DNA of 33,664 nt from Methanomassiliicoccaceae archaeon (lineage in GTDB: Archaea; Thermoplasmatota; Thermoplasmata; Methanomassiliicoccales; Methanomethylophilaceae), in NCBI GenBank assembly GCA_016281925.1, contig JAEEJP010000034.1, forward strand, positions 1-33,664, in the 5' to 3' direction. The notes below the pieces were generated by a model. That model was not told where the DNA came from. It was given only the letters and a program-made list of their open reading frames with translations, and did not search any database. How positions within the stretch are numbered: position 1 is the stretch's first letter; every line of letters begins with the position of its first letter. This document shows positions 6,966-13,511 of the stretch, piece by piece. Made by a program: the position numbers and the translations under genes.

Positions 6966-8090
6966 ATGAAAGACGCGGGACACAGGGCATGCGTCGAGGC
7001 GGCCCTGAATTTCGAAGAGACCGACAGGACGCCCGTCAACAATTTCGCTCTGGTCACCGCAGCCCGCAGCGCTGGGGTCACCATGGAAGCGGCCAGGTGG
7101 AACCCGGAGCTGTCAGCGAAGGTGTCCGTCGACTACGCGATGAAGACCTTGTCCGATTTCGTCAAGCCGATCCTCGATTCCCAGGTTCCGTTCGTGGACC
7201 TCGGAATGGACGTGAATTTCCCGGAGGACGACTACGGCCGCGTTCCCAGGCATCTCGTCGACACGGCCGAAGACATAGAGAGGATGGAGCTCTTCGACCC
7301 TTACGAGGAGAAGACCTGCCCGAAATTCACCCAGGTGTTCACCAGAAGCATCGAAGAGACCGCCAGGATCCTCCCCGAAGACCTGCACATCTGCGGACTG
7401 TCCTGGGGGCCGATCACCACATCCGGATATGTCATGGGCGTGGAGAACATGCTGATGAACACCTTCGACCAGCCCGAGCTTGTCAAAAAGCTGAACAGAA
7501 AGATCACCGGCCTGGTCTCCAGCATCCAGAGGCGCATGATAGACGCAGGAGCCACGCTCATGTGGATGGCCGACCCGACCTCGTCCCAGGACATCATCCC
7601 GCCGGAGATGTTCGCGGAATACTCCAAGGAGCACATAGCCAAAGTCGTCTCCGACGTCAGATCCATGGACAGGGAAGTCCCCACTTTCATCCACATCTGC
7701 GGGAACACCCTCGAGACCATGAAGCAGCTGCCCGAAACCGGAGCGGACTGCCTCAGCTTCGACCATGCCGTGGATCCGGGGAAAGCCAAAGAGAACGCGG
7801 CCGGGAAGATAGCTATAATGGGGAACATCGACCCCGTGCTGCAGATGATGTCGGGGACGCCGGAATCGATCACGTCCCAGTGCTACAGGATCCTGGACGC
7901 CGCAGGTCACGGAGGAGGGTTCATACTGGCCCCGGGATGCGAGACGCCCATATCGAGCCCTGACGCCAACGTCATCGCCCTGGGGAAAGCCGGGCGCGAA
8001 TACTGGCGCAGACGATCGCGCCGGGCTCCGCCCCTTCCTTTCCGGTCTGCGGAATCGGACGGGATGGGAGCGGCAATCCTGAAACCCTAA
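6966..8090 (+). CDS. MtbA/MtaA-family methylcobamide:CoM methyltransferase-like protein
   Basis: A 374-residue protein of the uroporphyrinogen decarboxylase/MtaA/MtbA superfamily. In methanogens these zinc enzymes move a methyl group from a corrinoid protein to coenzyme M. The zinc ligands fit: H243 and C245 in FIHICGN, and C325 in LAPGCETP. The barrel strands ADPTSSQDIIPPEMFAE and AIMGNIDPV also match. It is divergent from Methanosarcina MtbA as I recall it, so the corrinoid partner is unknown. Homology ends near residue 345; the last 29 residues are Arg/Pro-rich and unlike the family, as if the original stop had been lost. It follows the IPMDH-like gene and may share its transcript. There is no in-frame UAG. 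Confidence 0.8.
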   Translation: MKDAGHRACVEAALNFEETDRTPVNNFALVTAARSAGVTMEAARWNPELSAKVSVDYAMKTLSDFVKPILDSQVPFVDLGMDVNFPEDDYGRVPRHLVDTAEDIERMELFDPYEEKTCPKFTQVFTRSIEETARILPEDLHICGLSWGPITTSGYVMGVENMLMNTFDQPELVKKLNRKITGLVSSIQRRMIDAGATLMWMADPTSSQDIIPPEMFAEYSKEHIAKVVSDVRSMDREVPTFIHICGNTLETMKQLPETGADCLSFDHAVDPGKAKENAAGKIAIMGNIDPVLQMMSGTPESITSQCYRILDAAGHGGGFILAPGCETPISSPDANVIALGKAGREYWRRRSRRAPPLPFRSAESDGMGAAILKP

Positions 8091-8116
8091 ATACATGGAC
8101 AGAAAAAACAGAAAGA

Positions 8117-8126
8117 TTTATATTTA
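8117..8126 (+). promoter_or_regulatory. TATA box of tRNA-Leu
   Basis: TTTATATTTA, centred about 31 bases before the mature 5' end of the tRNA, is a near-consensus archaeal box A in an AT-rich stretch right after the methyltransferase stop. Confidence 0.75.
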
Positions 8127-8152
8127 AGTCTTCAATACGACCTCTTACCAGT

Positions 8153-8239
8153 GCAAGGGTAGTCAAGCATGGCCAACGACGCAAGGTTGAGGGCCTTGTC
8201 CTTAGTGGTCCGTGGGTTCAAATCCCATCCCTTGCACCA
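8153..8239 (+). tRNA. tRNA-Leu (anticodon GAG), CCA encoded
   Basis: The acceptor stem GCAAGGG pairs with CCCTTGC, followed by discriminator A and an encoded CCA at 8237-8239. The anticodon stem CAAGG/CCTTG encloses loop TTGAGGG with anticodon GAG, which reads CUC/CUU. A long variable arm (TCCTTAGTGGTCC) marks this as a class II leucine tRNA. The T arm is GTGGG-TTCAAAT-CCCAT. No intron is visible. Confidence 0.95.
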
Positions 8240-8379
8240 TTATCATTCTATTGCATTGTTTCAATGCGTTTATGTCCGTCCATTTGCCGGCCCAGCGCAG
8301 GCCATCGTTTCATACACAGATGCGGACGCAGAATGCCCCGCCGCCCGAAAGACCCGGCGACGGAGCGGAAAGGATTGTT

Positions 8380-9345
8380 TCATATTGTAAGCGACGGGAT
8401 CGCCATCATGATCGCCACATATGCGACGTATACCGCCAGGAAAAGGGCGCCGACAGGCCTGGATACCCTGTCCTTCCTGTAAACGGCCAGCATCATAGCG
8501 GCCGTCAGCAGCAGCATTATGGGCAGATGGAAGATGAGCGCGGAATCGGGTATGGGGACGTCCACCAGAAGGGCTCCGATCCCGAGCACGAACAGCACGT
8601 TGAATATGTTGCTCCCGACGATGTTCGCGACCGCCATCTCATTCTCGCCGCGGCGGGCCGCAAGAACGCTTATGCAGATTTCCGGCAGGGAAGTTCCGAC
8701 GGCGACGACGACCAATCCGATGAACATCTCGGACATTCCGAATATATGGGACAGCTCCACCGCCCCGTTGACGAAGAATCTTGCGCCGAAATAAAGCATG
8801 ATCAGGCCGATGACCACCATCAAAGCCAGAATGGGGTATCCCAGCGAATCCTCCTTTTCCTCCACGACTTCCGATGTATAAGATGCCTGCCCCTCCTCAT
8901 CGTTCTTCTTCAGACGGTAGACGACATATACGAACACGAAAAGGGCGGCTACGAAAATTGCTCCAACGATGAATCCCGCATATCCGATGAAGGCGAGCGC
9001 GAACATAGCCAAGGAAACTGCGAGCATCATTCCGAGCTCAAACCTCATGGTGGAGAACTTGGCCGCCATAGGCGAGATGATCGCGGCCAGACCGATGGCG
9101 AGGCCTATGTTCGCGATGTTGCTCCCGATGACGTTCCCCGTTATTATTTCGGGGGTCTCCGTGCTCACTATGGAGGTGATGCATTCCGGAGCCGACGAAC
9201 CGAACGCCAATATCGTAAGACCGATCACGAACGGCGGGACTCCCAGGCGGAGGGCCAAACCTTTGCCCCCTTTCACAAGCCACTCGGAACCCAGATAAAG
9301 CAGGCCGATCCCGATCGGAATCCCGAGCAGCAGCAGCAAATTCAT
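8380..9345 (-). CDS. calcium/sodium (cation/proton) exchanger, CaCA family
   Basis: A 321-residue inner-membrane antiporter with two inverted repeats of about five helices. The alpha-1 repeat has GLTILAFGSSAPE (residues 42-54) and GNVIGSNIANIG. The alpha-2 repeat has GLVVVAVGTSLPE near 205-217 and NIVGSNIFNVLFVLGIG. The two conserved acidic residues of the GSxPE/GTSLPE motifs bind the cation. A charged loop between the halves (KKNDEEGQASYTSEVVEEKE) is typical. The length matches YrbG-like prokaryotic members. Transported ions are inferred: Ca2+ out, Na+ or H+ in. It stands alone, tail to tail with tRNA-Leu. The 140 bases between them (8240-8379) show nothing. Confidence 0.92.
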   Translation of the reverse strand: MNLLLLLGIPIGIGLLYLGSEWLVKGGKGLALRLGVPPFVIGLTILAFGSSAPECITSIVSTETPEIITGNVIGSNIANIGLAIGLAAIISPMAAKFSTMRFELGMMLAVSLAMFALAFIGYAGFIVGAIFVAALFVFVYVVYRLKKNDEEGQASYTSEVVEEKEDSLGYPILALMVVIGLIMLYFGARFFVNGAVELSHIFGMSEMFIGLVVVAVGTSLPEICISVLAARRGENEMAVANIVGSNIFNVLFVLGIGALLVDVPIPDSALIFHLPIMLLLTAAMMLAVYRKDRVSRPVGALFLAVYVAYVAIMMAIPSLTI

Positions 9346-9369
9346 GCGGGTCCATTATTGAACTCAGTT

Positions 9370-10410
9370 TTAAATATGCCCATAGGTTCGCGGCCGGACC
9401 GCGAAAGATCGGCCGAACCTGTAGGTAAGCCTGCATTTCCCTCCGCGGACGTCGAAAACCGCGTAAGCGCCGTTGATGAACGTCATTCTTGGGGCTTTGT
9501 GGCCGACGTCGGCGCCGAAGACCTTCGGGACATCGAAATCCGACAGCACGGAACAGACGGTGCCCATATAGTCCTCTCCGGCGAAGAACAGAGGCCTCCC
9601 GAAAACGAATCCGGCCGCGCCGTCGAACCAGCCGTCCTCCGACATCCCCCTCAGCATCTCCGCGACGCGCCCGGCATCCATATCGTATGTCTCCATGTAC
9701 CAGACGATCCCTTCCCCCGAATACCTGGACACGAATCCTGACGGGTCGGCGGCGCCTTTCCTATGGAACCAATCCAGGACGTCCATGCACCCTCCAATCA
9801 GCCTCCCGCCGAATCTGGCGTCTCCGCAGGACGAGACCCATTCCGTAGGGGCGTCATCGCTGAACCCCTCCAATCCTGTTTCTCTGTCGGAGAAGCCTTC
9901 CTCGTGGAAAGGATACGAGGACTGGTCCGCCCTCCTGCCCTCTATTATCTCCAGATTCTCGGCGACGCTGCTGTGCCACTCTTCCATCCCGTAATCGCCG
10001 AAATTCCCCCCGTATGCCGTGGCTATGTCGTGCTCGGCTGTGGCCTTGAACAGAAGCACGGTGTTGTCTGAATAGCCCTGCATCCAGGTCGGATTCCTCG
10101 CCAGGCAGTCCCAGTCCATGAGAGGCAGCATCTCGATCTGAAAATCTCCTCCCTTGGCAGCGACGATGTATTGGACGTCGGGATCCTCCAGAAGGGAGCG
10201 CAGCTCGCGGACGCGCTGTTCTGCCGGGGCGCTCCTCCCCTCGCTGTCGGCCGTATAGACATCGGAAGTTTCGACGACCGGATGGCCCATGGACCCCAGC
10301 TTCCTCTTGGCGCTTGAAAAACGGGCTATATCCTTGGGGTCCGTGACTCCGAACGATGGCGCGGTCACTCCGATTTTTCCGGAAGAAGCCAGGAAAGGAG
10401 GGAAAATCAT
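9370..10410 (-). CDS. S66 family peptidase (LD-carboxypeptidase / MccF-like)
   Basis: A 346-residue serine peptidase of family S66, which includes muramoyl-tetrapeptide LD-carboxypeptidases and MccF, an enzyme that detoxifies microcin C. The catalytic triad is visible: Ser114 in GYSDNT, Glu240 in YMETYD and His304 in DVGHKAPR. The N terminus GKIGVTAPSFGV is the usual first strand. The protein has no signal peptide and is longer than E. coli LdcA, closer to MccF-like members. As the host should have no peptidoglycan, the substrate may be imported cell-wall peptides or peptide-nucleotide antibiotics; this is inferred. Starts at ATG 10408-10410, head to head with dcd; the 51 bases between them contain a TATTATTAAATC element that may serve both. 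Confidence 0.88.
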   Translation of the reverse strand: MIFPPFLASSGKIGVTAPSFGVTDPKDIARFSSAKRKLGSMGHPVVETSDVYTADSEGRSAPAEQRVRELRSLLEDPDVQYIVAAKGGDFQIEMLPLMDWDCLARNPTWMQGYSDNTVLLFKATAEHDIATAYGGNFGDYGMEEWHSSVAENLEIIEGRRADQSSYPFHEEGFSDRETGLEGFSDDAPTEWVSSCGDARFGGRLIGGCMDVLDWFHRKGAADPSGFVSRYSGEGIVWYMETYDMDAGRVAEMLRGMSEDGWFDGAAGFVFGRPLFFAGEDYMGTVCSVLSDFDVPKVFGADVGHKAPRMTFINGAYAVFDVRGGKCRLTYRFGRSFAVRPRTYGHI

Positions 10411-10461
10411 GCCCCGGAATCCCCTCTGTATTATTAAATCGTAGCCTGATATCGGGGAACC

Positions 10462-10953
10462 ATGGCAATACTGTCCGACGAAGACCTGATGCAGGGCATG
10501 ATGACCGGCACCATCGGAATCAGCGATTTCAGCGAAAGGGGGCTTACGCCCAACGGATACGACCTCCGCATAGCGCAGATCTCCATATCAGGCGATCCGG
10601 CCGCGATAGAGAAAGGGATCGCCGTCATCCCGCCGAAGACGATGTTCTACGTATCCACGGTCGAGCGCATCAGGATGCCGGACGACCTCTGCGCATCGCT
10701 CTGGATGAGGACGACCTGGATAAGAAAAGGGATAATCGGAGCGTTCGGAAAAATAGACGCCGGATTCGAAGGGACGCTGACGCTGGGCGGATACAATGCG
10801 TCCGGCGAACCCGTGGAGATACCGATCGGCGAGAGGTTCTGCCAGATGGTGTTCGAAACCCTCAGCTCGGCCTCCGCCAAGAACTACGCCAAAAGATCCG
10901 GCCATTACCAGGGCCAGACCGGAATCACGCTGAAACCGGTCGGAAAAGACTGA
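10462..10953 (+). CDS. dcd: dCTP deaminase (dCTP deaminase/dUTPase family)
   Basis: A 163-residue enzyme converting dCTP to dUTP, a source of dUMP for thymidylate synthesis, matching the tmk-like gene in the window. Family signatures are LTPNGYDLRIAQI near residue 28, the SLWMRTTWIRKGI stretch, and DAGFEGTLTLGGYN, which contains the catalytic glutamate. The C-terminal YQGQTGITL closes the active site in the trimer. It could instead be a bifunctional enzyme that goes on to dUMP. ATG 10462 follows GGGGAACC and a TATA-like ATTATTAAAT at about 10430. Confidence 0.92.
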   Translation: MAILSDEDLMQGMMTGTIGISDFSERGLTPNGYDLRIAQISISGDPAAIEKGIAVIPPKTMFYVSTVERIRMPDDLCASLWMRTTWIRKGIIGAFGKIDAGFEGTLTLGGYNASGEPVEIPIGERFCQMVFETLSSASAKNYAKRSGHYQGQTGITLKPVGKD

Positions 10954-11224
10954 AACCATAGCGGCATCCGGCCGGAGAAAAGATGGATAGGCCGGGTGCC
11001 CCCAGCCCAAATGAGGAAAACAGATTGTTTGAAGATGCTTCAACATAAATGATGAGACATCAATAAAGTGTAACAATCAATCATATTTAAGATATTCTGA
11101 ACCGAACAGATGATTTCCATCGGACCGCAGACGTCCACGGCTGAATGATCATAAGAAGCAATGAAAAAAGGGAAAGAAAATTGAAAGGAACCCGGGAACG
11201 GATCCCGGGGTTAGGACCTTGAAA
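10954..11224. other. 271-base gap with a TATA-like box and the terminator of the small membrane gene
   Basis: No protein gene of normal size. A TATA-like CATATTTAAG lies at about 11082-11091 on the plus strand. A 12-codon ATG frame starts about 20 bases later (MISIGPQTSTAE) but has no further support. The right end holds the hairpin and T tract for the minus-strand gene at 11225. Confidence 0.4.
11163..11209 (-). terminator. terminator of the 51-residue membrane protein gene
   Basis: On the minus strand a perfect stem CCCGGGATC...GATCCCGGG-like hairpin (11191-11209, CCCGGG arms) follows the stop at 11225 by 16 bases. It is followed by a long pyrimidine run ending in CCCTTTTTTC (about 11163-11180). 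Both hairpin and T tract are present, so efficient termination is likely. Confidence 0.7.
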
Positions 11225-11380
11225 TCACTCTGCGGAAGACTCGGCTCCGGTCTGTCCGAGATAGTACTGCTCAACGACCTTTCCAGATGCGTTGTCAGCC
11301 CTGTAAGCTGCGTAGGTAACAGCGACGACTGCGGCAAGGGTGACTGCGGCGACTGCAACTGCGGTGATGATTGCGACCAT
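11225..11380 (-). CDS. 51-residue single-pass membrane protein, uncharacterised
   Basis: A small protein read on the minus strand from ATG 11378-11380 to TGA 11225-11227. Residues 2-24 are a single hydrophobic helix (start MVAIITAVAVAAVTLAAVV), followed by YAAYRADNASG and a short polar tail ending QTGAESSAE. It has an AGAGGTAG ribosome binding site, a perfect TATA box about 80 bases upstream (leader about 60 bases) and a strong terminator, so it is a real and probably highly expressed monocistronic gene. I recognise no family. The helix plus polar tail suggests a small subunit or regulator of a membrane complex, or an exported surface peptide; this is speculation. Confidence 0.8.
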   Translation of the reverse strand: MVAIITAVAVAAVTLAAVVAVTYAAYRADNASGKVVEQYYLGQTGAESSAE

Positions 11381-11460
11381 TTGTATCTACCTCTCATTGT
11401 TTTTGTTGTGGGCTGTCTCACTTTGACTGATGCCTCAACATTATCTGATTCGACATGACA

Positions 11461-11470
11461 GTATATAAAG
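11461..11470 (-). promoter_or_regulatory. TATA box of the small membrane protein gene
   Basis: On the minus strand the sequence CTTTATATAC is a textbook archaeal box A preceded by an A-rich BRE-like GAAATC. Transcription should start near 11440, leaving a leader of about 60 bases, longer than usual in this window. Confidence 0.75.
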
Positions 11471-11542
11471 ATTTCTGAGTATCAATGCCTTTTCTTACAT
11501 ACAAATGCTTAATAATATCCATTGTTGCGCCTGCCGTCTGGC

Positions 11543-12544
11543 TCAGGACTCCCGGCGGATGTCCAGCGAGTAGACGCTCATGGTCGGCGAATAGGTCTTG
11601 AGCTCGGAGGCTTCCACGCTTATCCCGAATCCCAGGGCCGCCATATCAGATTCCAGCTTTGCGCAGAATCCGCTGAACCCTTCGCACTCCGTTATCTTGT
11701 ACATATGCGCGATGCCGCCTATGCGGAGCCTTCCCAGGGCGCAGCCGAGGAACCTGTCCGCCGTCTGCGGGAGATTCATGATTATGCGGTCGGCGATGGG
11801 AAGCCTCTGTATGACCTCGATGGCATCGCCGGTGATCGGGAACAGCTTGTTTATATGGTTCTTCTCGGCGTTGATCCTGGCGAACCTCTCGGCCTCCGGG
11901 TTGAGATCTATGGAATAAACCGCGCCGGGATCCGCGTTCCTGCAGATGACCGTCCCGAAAGGCGCGACGCCGGCGAACATGTCTATGACCGTCTCCCCGT
12001 CCTCCACGAGGGACGCGATCCTTGCTCTTTCAGAGGATAGCCTGGGATTGAAATACACTTTGGAAGGGTCGGTGCGCAGAGAGACCCCGAACTCCCTGTG
12101 GACGGTCTCCGAAGGCCCGGAGCCGGCGATCCTTTCGAGGTCGCGGATCCTGAACTCGCCTTTGACCCCTGAATCCAGGAACGCCGTGCGTATGCTTCCG
12201 TTGACCTCCATCAGAGCCCTTCCGATCTCGCATTTGTACGGCATCAGGGAATCCGGAAGCTTGATCAGGGCTATGTCGCCTATGACGTCAAAAGATGACG
12301 GCAGTTCGTCCCTGAGATCGGCAGGGATATCAGCTACCTCCCTGTAGTCGGTGGGACGGCGCTCCTGGGCCGGGGAATCGGCCTCGACGACCTCGAAATC
12401 CCCGTAGGACGGGACGTTTATGGGGATGAGAAGATTGTCGCCTTCCGCGCGTATCCTATGGCCGAGATCCAGGATGCCTTCGGAAAGAAGCTGGGACCTG
12501 ACGGATTCCCCCCGGCGCTTGGGGACGACGATGCAGACGGGCAT
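11543..12544 (-). CDS. trm5: tRNA (guanine37-N1)-methyltransferase Trm5
   Basis: A 333-residue SAM-dependent enzyme that makes m1G37 next to the anticodon and prevents frameshifting. The small N-terminal domain recognises the tRNA elbow, the middle domain contains KLPDSLMPYKCEIGRAL, and the Rossmann domain has VIDMFAGVAPFG (motif I, about 187-197), then YSIDLNPEAERFA and the catalytic NLP motif at 257-259. Length and order fit archaeal Trm5. ATG 12542-12544 was chosen because MPVCIVVPK is the expected N terminus and a TATA-like CTTATTTACG lies about 25 bases upstream; a longer frame upstream is not supported. It ends with TGA. Confidence 0.95.
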   Translation of the reverse strand: MPVCIVVPKRRGESVRSQLLSEGILDLGHRIRAEGDNLLIPINVPSYGDFEVVEADSPAQERRPTDYREVADIPADLRDELPSSFDVIGDIALIKLPDSLMPYKCEIGRALMEVNGSIRTAFLDSGVKGEFRIRDLERIAGSGPSETVHREFGVSLRTDPSKVYFNPRLSSERARIASLVEDGETVIDMFAGVAPFGTVICRNADPGAVYSIDLNPEAERFARINAEKNHINKLFPITGDAIEVIQRLPIADRIIMNLPQTADRFLGCALGRLRIGGIAHMYKITECEGFSGFCAKLESDMAALGFGISVEASELKTYSPTMSVYSLDIRRES

Positions 12545-12623
12545 GCCACCCGATTGGGCGCATCGTAAATAAGGCGGACGGTCGGGAGGAAAAACCGGGG
12601 GCAAGAAGGGCCCCGGGAAAGGT

Positions 12624-13421
12624 TCAGTCGTCCTCGACTATCTCTTCGGGAGCCCCGGCGAACTTGACCAGCGCATAGGATTCCATGAAATGCAGGTTCC
12701 CTGGGAGGACGAGGGTGTGGAGCGGCTCCCCCAGGTCCATGGCCAGGAGATCGCGCGGATACCCGGCGAATACCTTCTCCTCCGGGGATCCCACCTTGGA
12801 AGCAACGCAGAGGAGCGTCTTGTCGGTGATGAGGCCTTCCCCCCACTTGCTCTCGCCCTACAGCAGCCACTCTATGGCCTGATGGGCGGTCATGTATCTG
12901 TGCTCGTCGGCGCGGATGTCCAGGAGGATCATCGTGTGGAGGCCGCGGGCCTTGTTCTCCATGATGTGGTCGTACGGGGACTTGGGGTGGTAATTCCTCT
13001 CCAAGAAAGGAAGGGTGACCGCCCTCCCGAATTTGTAGGGCTGGAGGCCCAGCGATGTGGGGCATCCGGAGAATATGGAAACTCCATGGAACATCCTCAC
13101 GGGGATCCCGGCTTCTGCGGCCTGAATCCTCAGATCCACGTGGGTGGTTGCCAGCATGGTGTCGCCGGCGGTCACGAAGGCTACCCTGTGGCTCATGGCA
13201 TCCCTGATGATGTCCTCGCCTTCCTCCACCTGCGCCCTGTACAGGACGTTGACCTTCTTCCCGACGGCCTTTTCGAGATCCTCGGGGGAAGTCCCTATCA
13301 GCGTGGACGTATAGAATTCGGCGTAGATGATGTCGCATTCCTTGAGGGCGTTGAGAGCCTTGACGGTCATTCCGTCGGTGCCGCTGAGGCCCAGCCCGAC
13401 GAATACGAGTTCGGATGTCAT
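12624..13421 (-). CDS. dphB: diphthine synthase with an in-frame UAG codon
   Basis: DphB methylates the modified histidine of elongation factor 2 on the way to diphthamide. The first 187 codons (start LVFVGLGLSGTDGMTVKA; VAFVTAGDTMLATTHVDLRI; YMTAHQAIEWLL) are followed by TAG at 12858-12860, and the same frame continues for 77 residues (GESKWGEGLITDKTL; FAGYPRDLLAMDLGEPLH; VLPGNLHFMESYALVKFAGA) to TGA 12624-12626. These are the missing C-terminal third of the family; with the UAG read through the protein is 265 residues, the normal size. In an alignment with Pyrococcus DphB from memory there is no gap and the UAG falls on a lysine. UAG as pyrrolysine or readthrough is the best explanation; a recent nonsense mutation is the alternative. 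ATG 13419-13421 has GGAGGG upstream. Confidence 0.9.
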
Positions 13422-13511
13422 GGCCCTCCATCGCCAGCGGCTATTAAACCCGTTCCGTCGGATCGATGCGGAGAACGCGGGAAAAAGGGAGGGAAAACCC
13501 TCCCGGAAAAA

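Noticed and set aside
6966-8090. A pyrrolysine-containing methylamine methyltransferase
   Set aside because: The gene has no in-frame UAG and belongs to the MtbA/MtaA group, not to MtmB, MtbB or MttB.
8212-9741. A 509-codon plus-strand frame over the exchanger and S66 genes
   Set aside because: Antisense to a membrane protein and a peptidase with full motifs; the His/Asp/Arg-rich translation is typical of a mirrored frame.
12858-13421. dphB as a pseudogene or as a 187-residue truncated gene
   Set aside because: The frame after the UAG is intact to the normal end with family residues and no second lesion, which a decaying gene would not keep for long. A very recent mutation or sequencing error is still possible.
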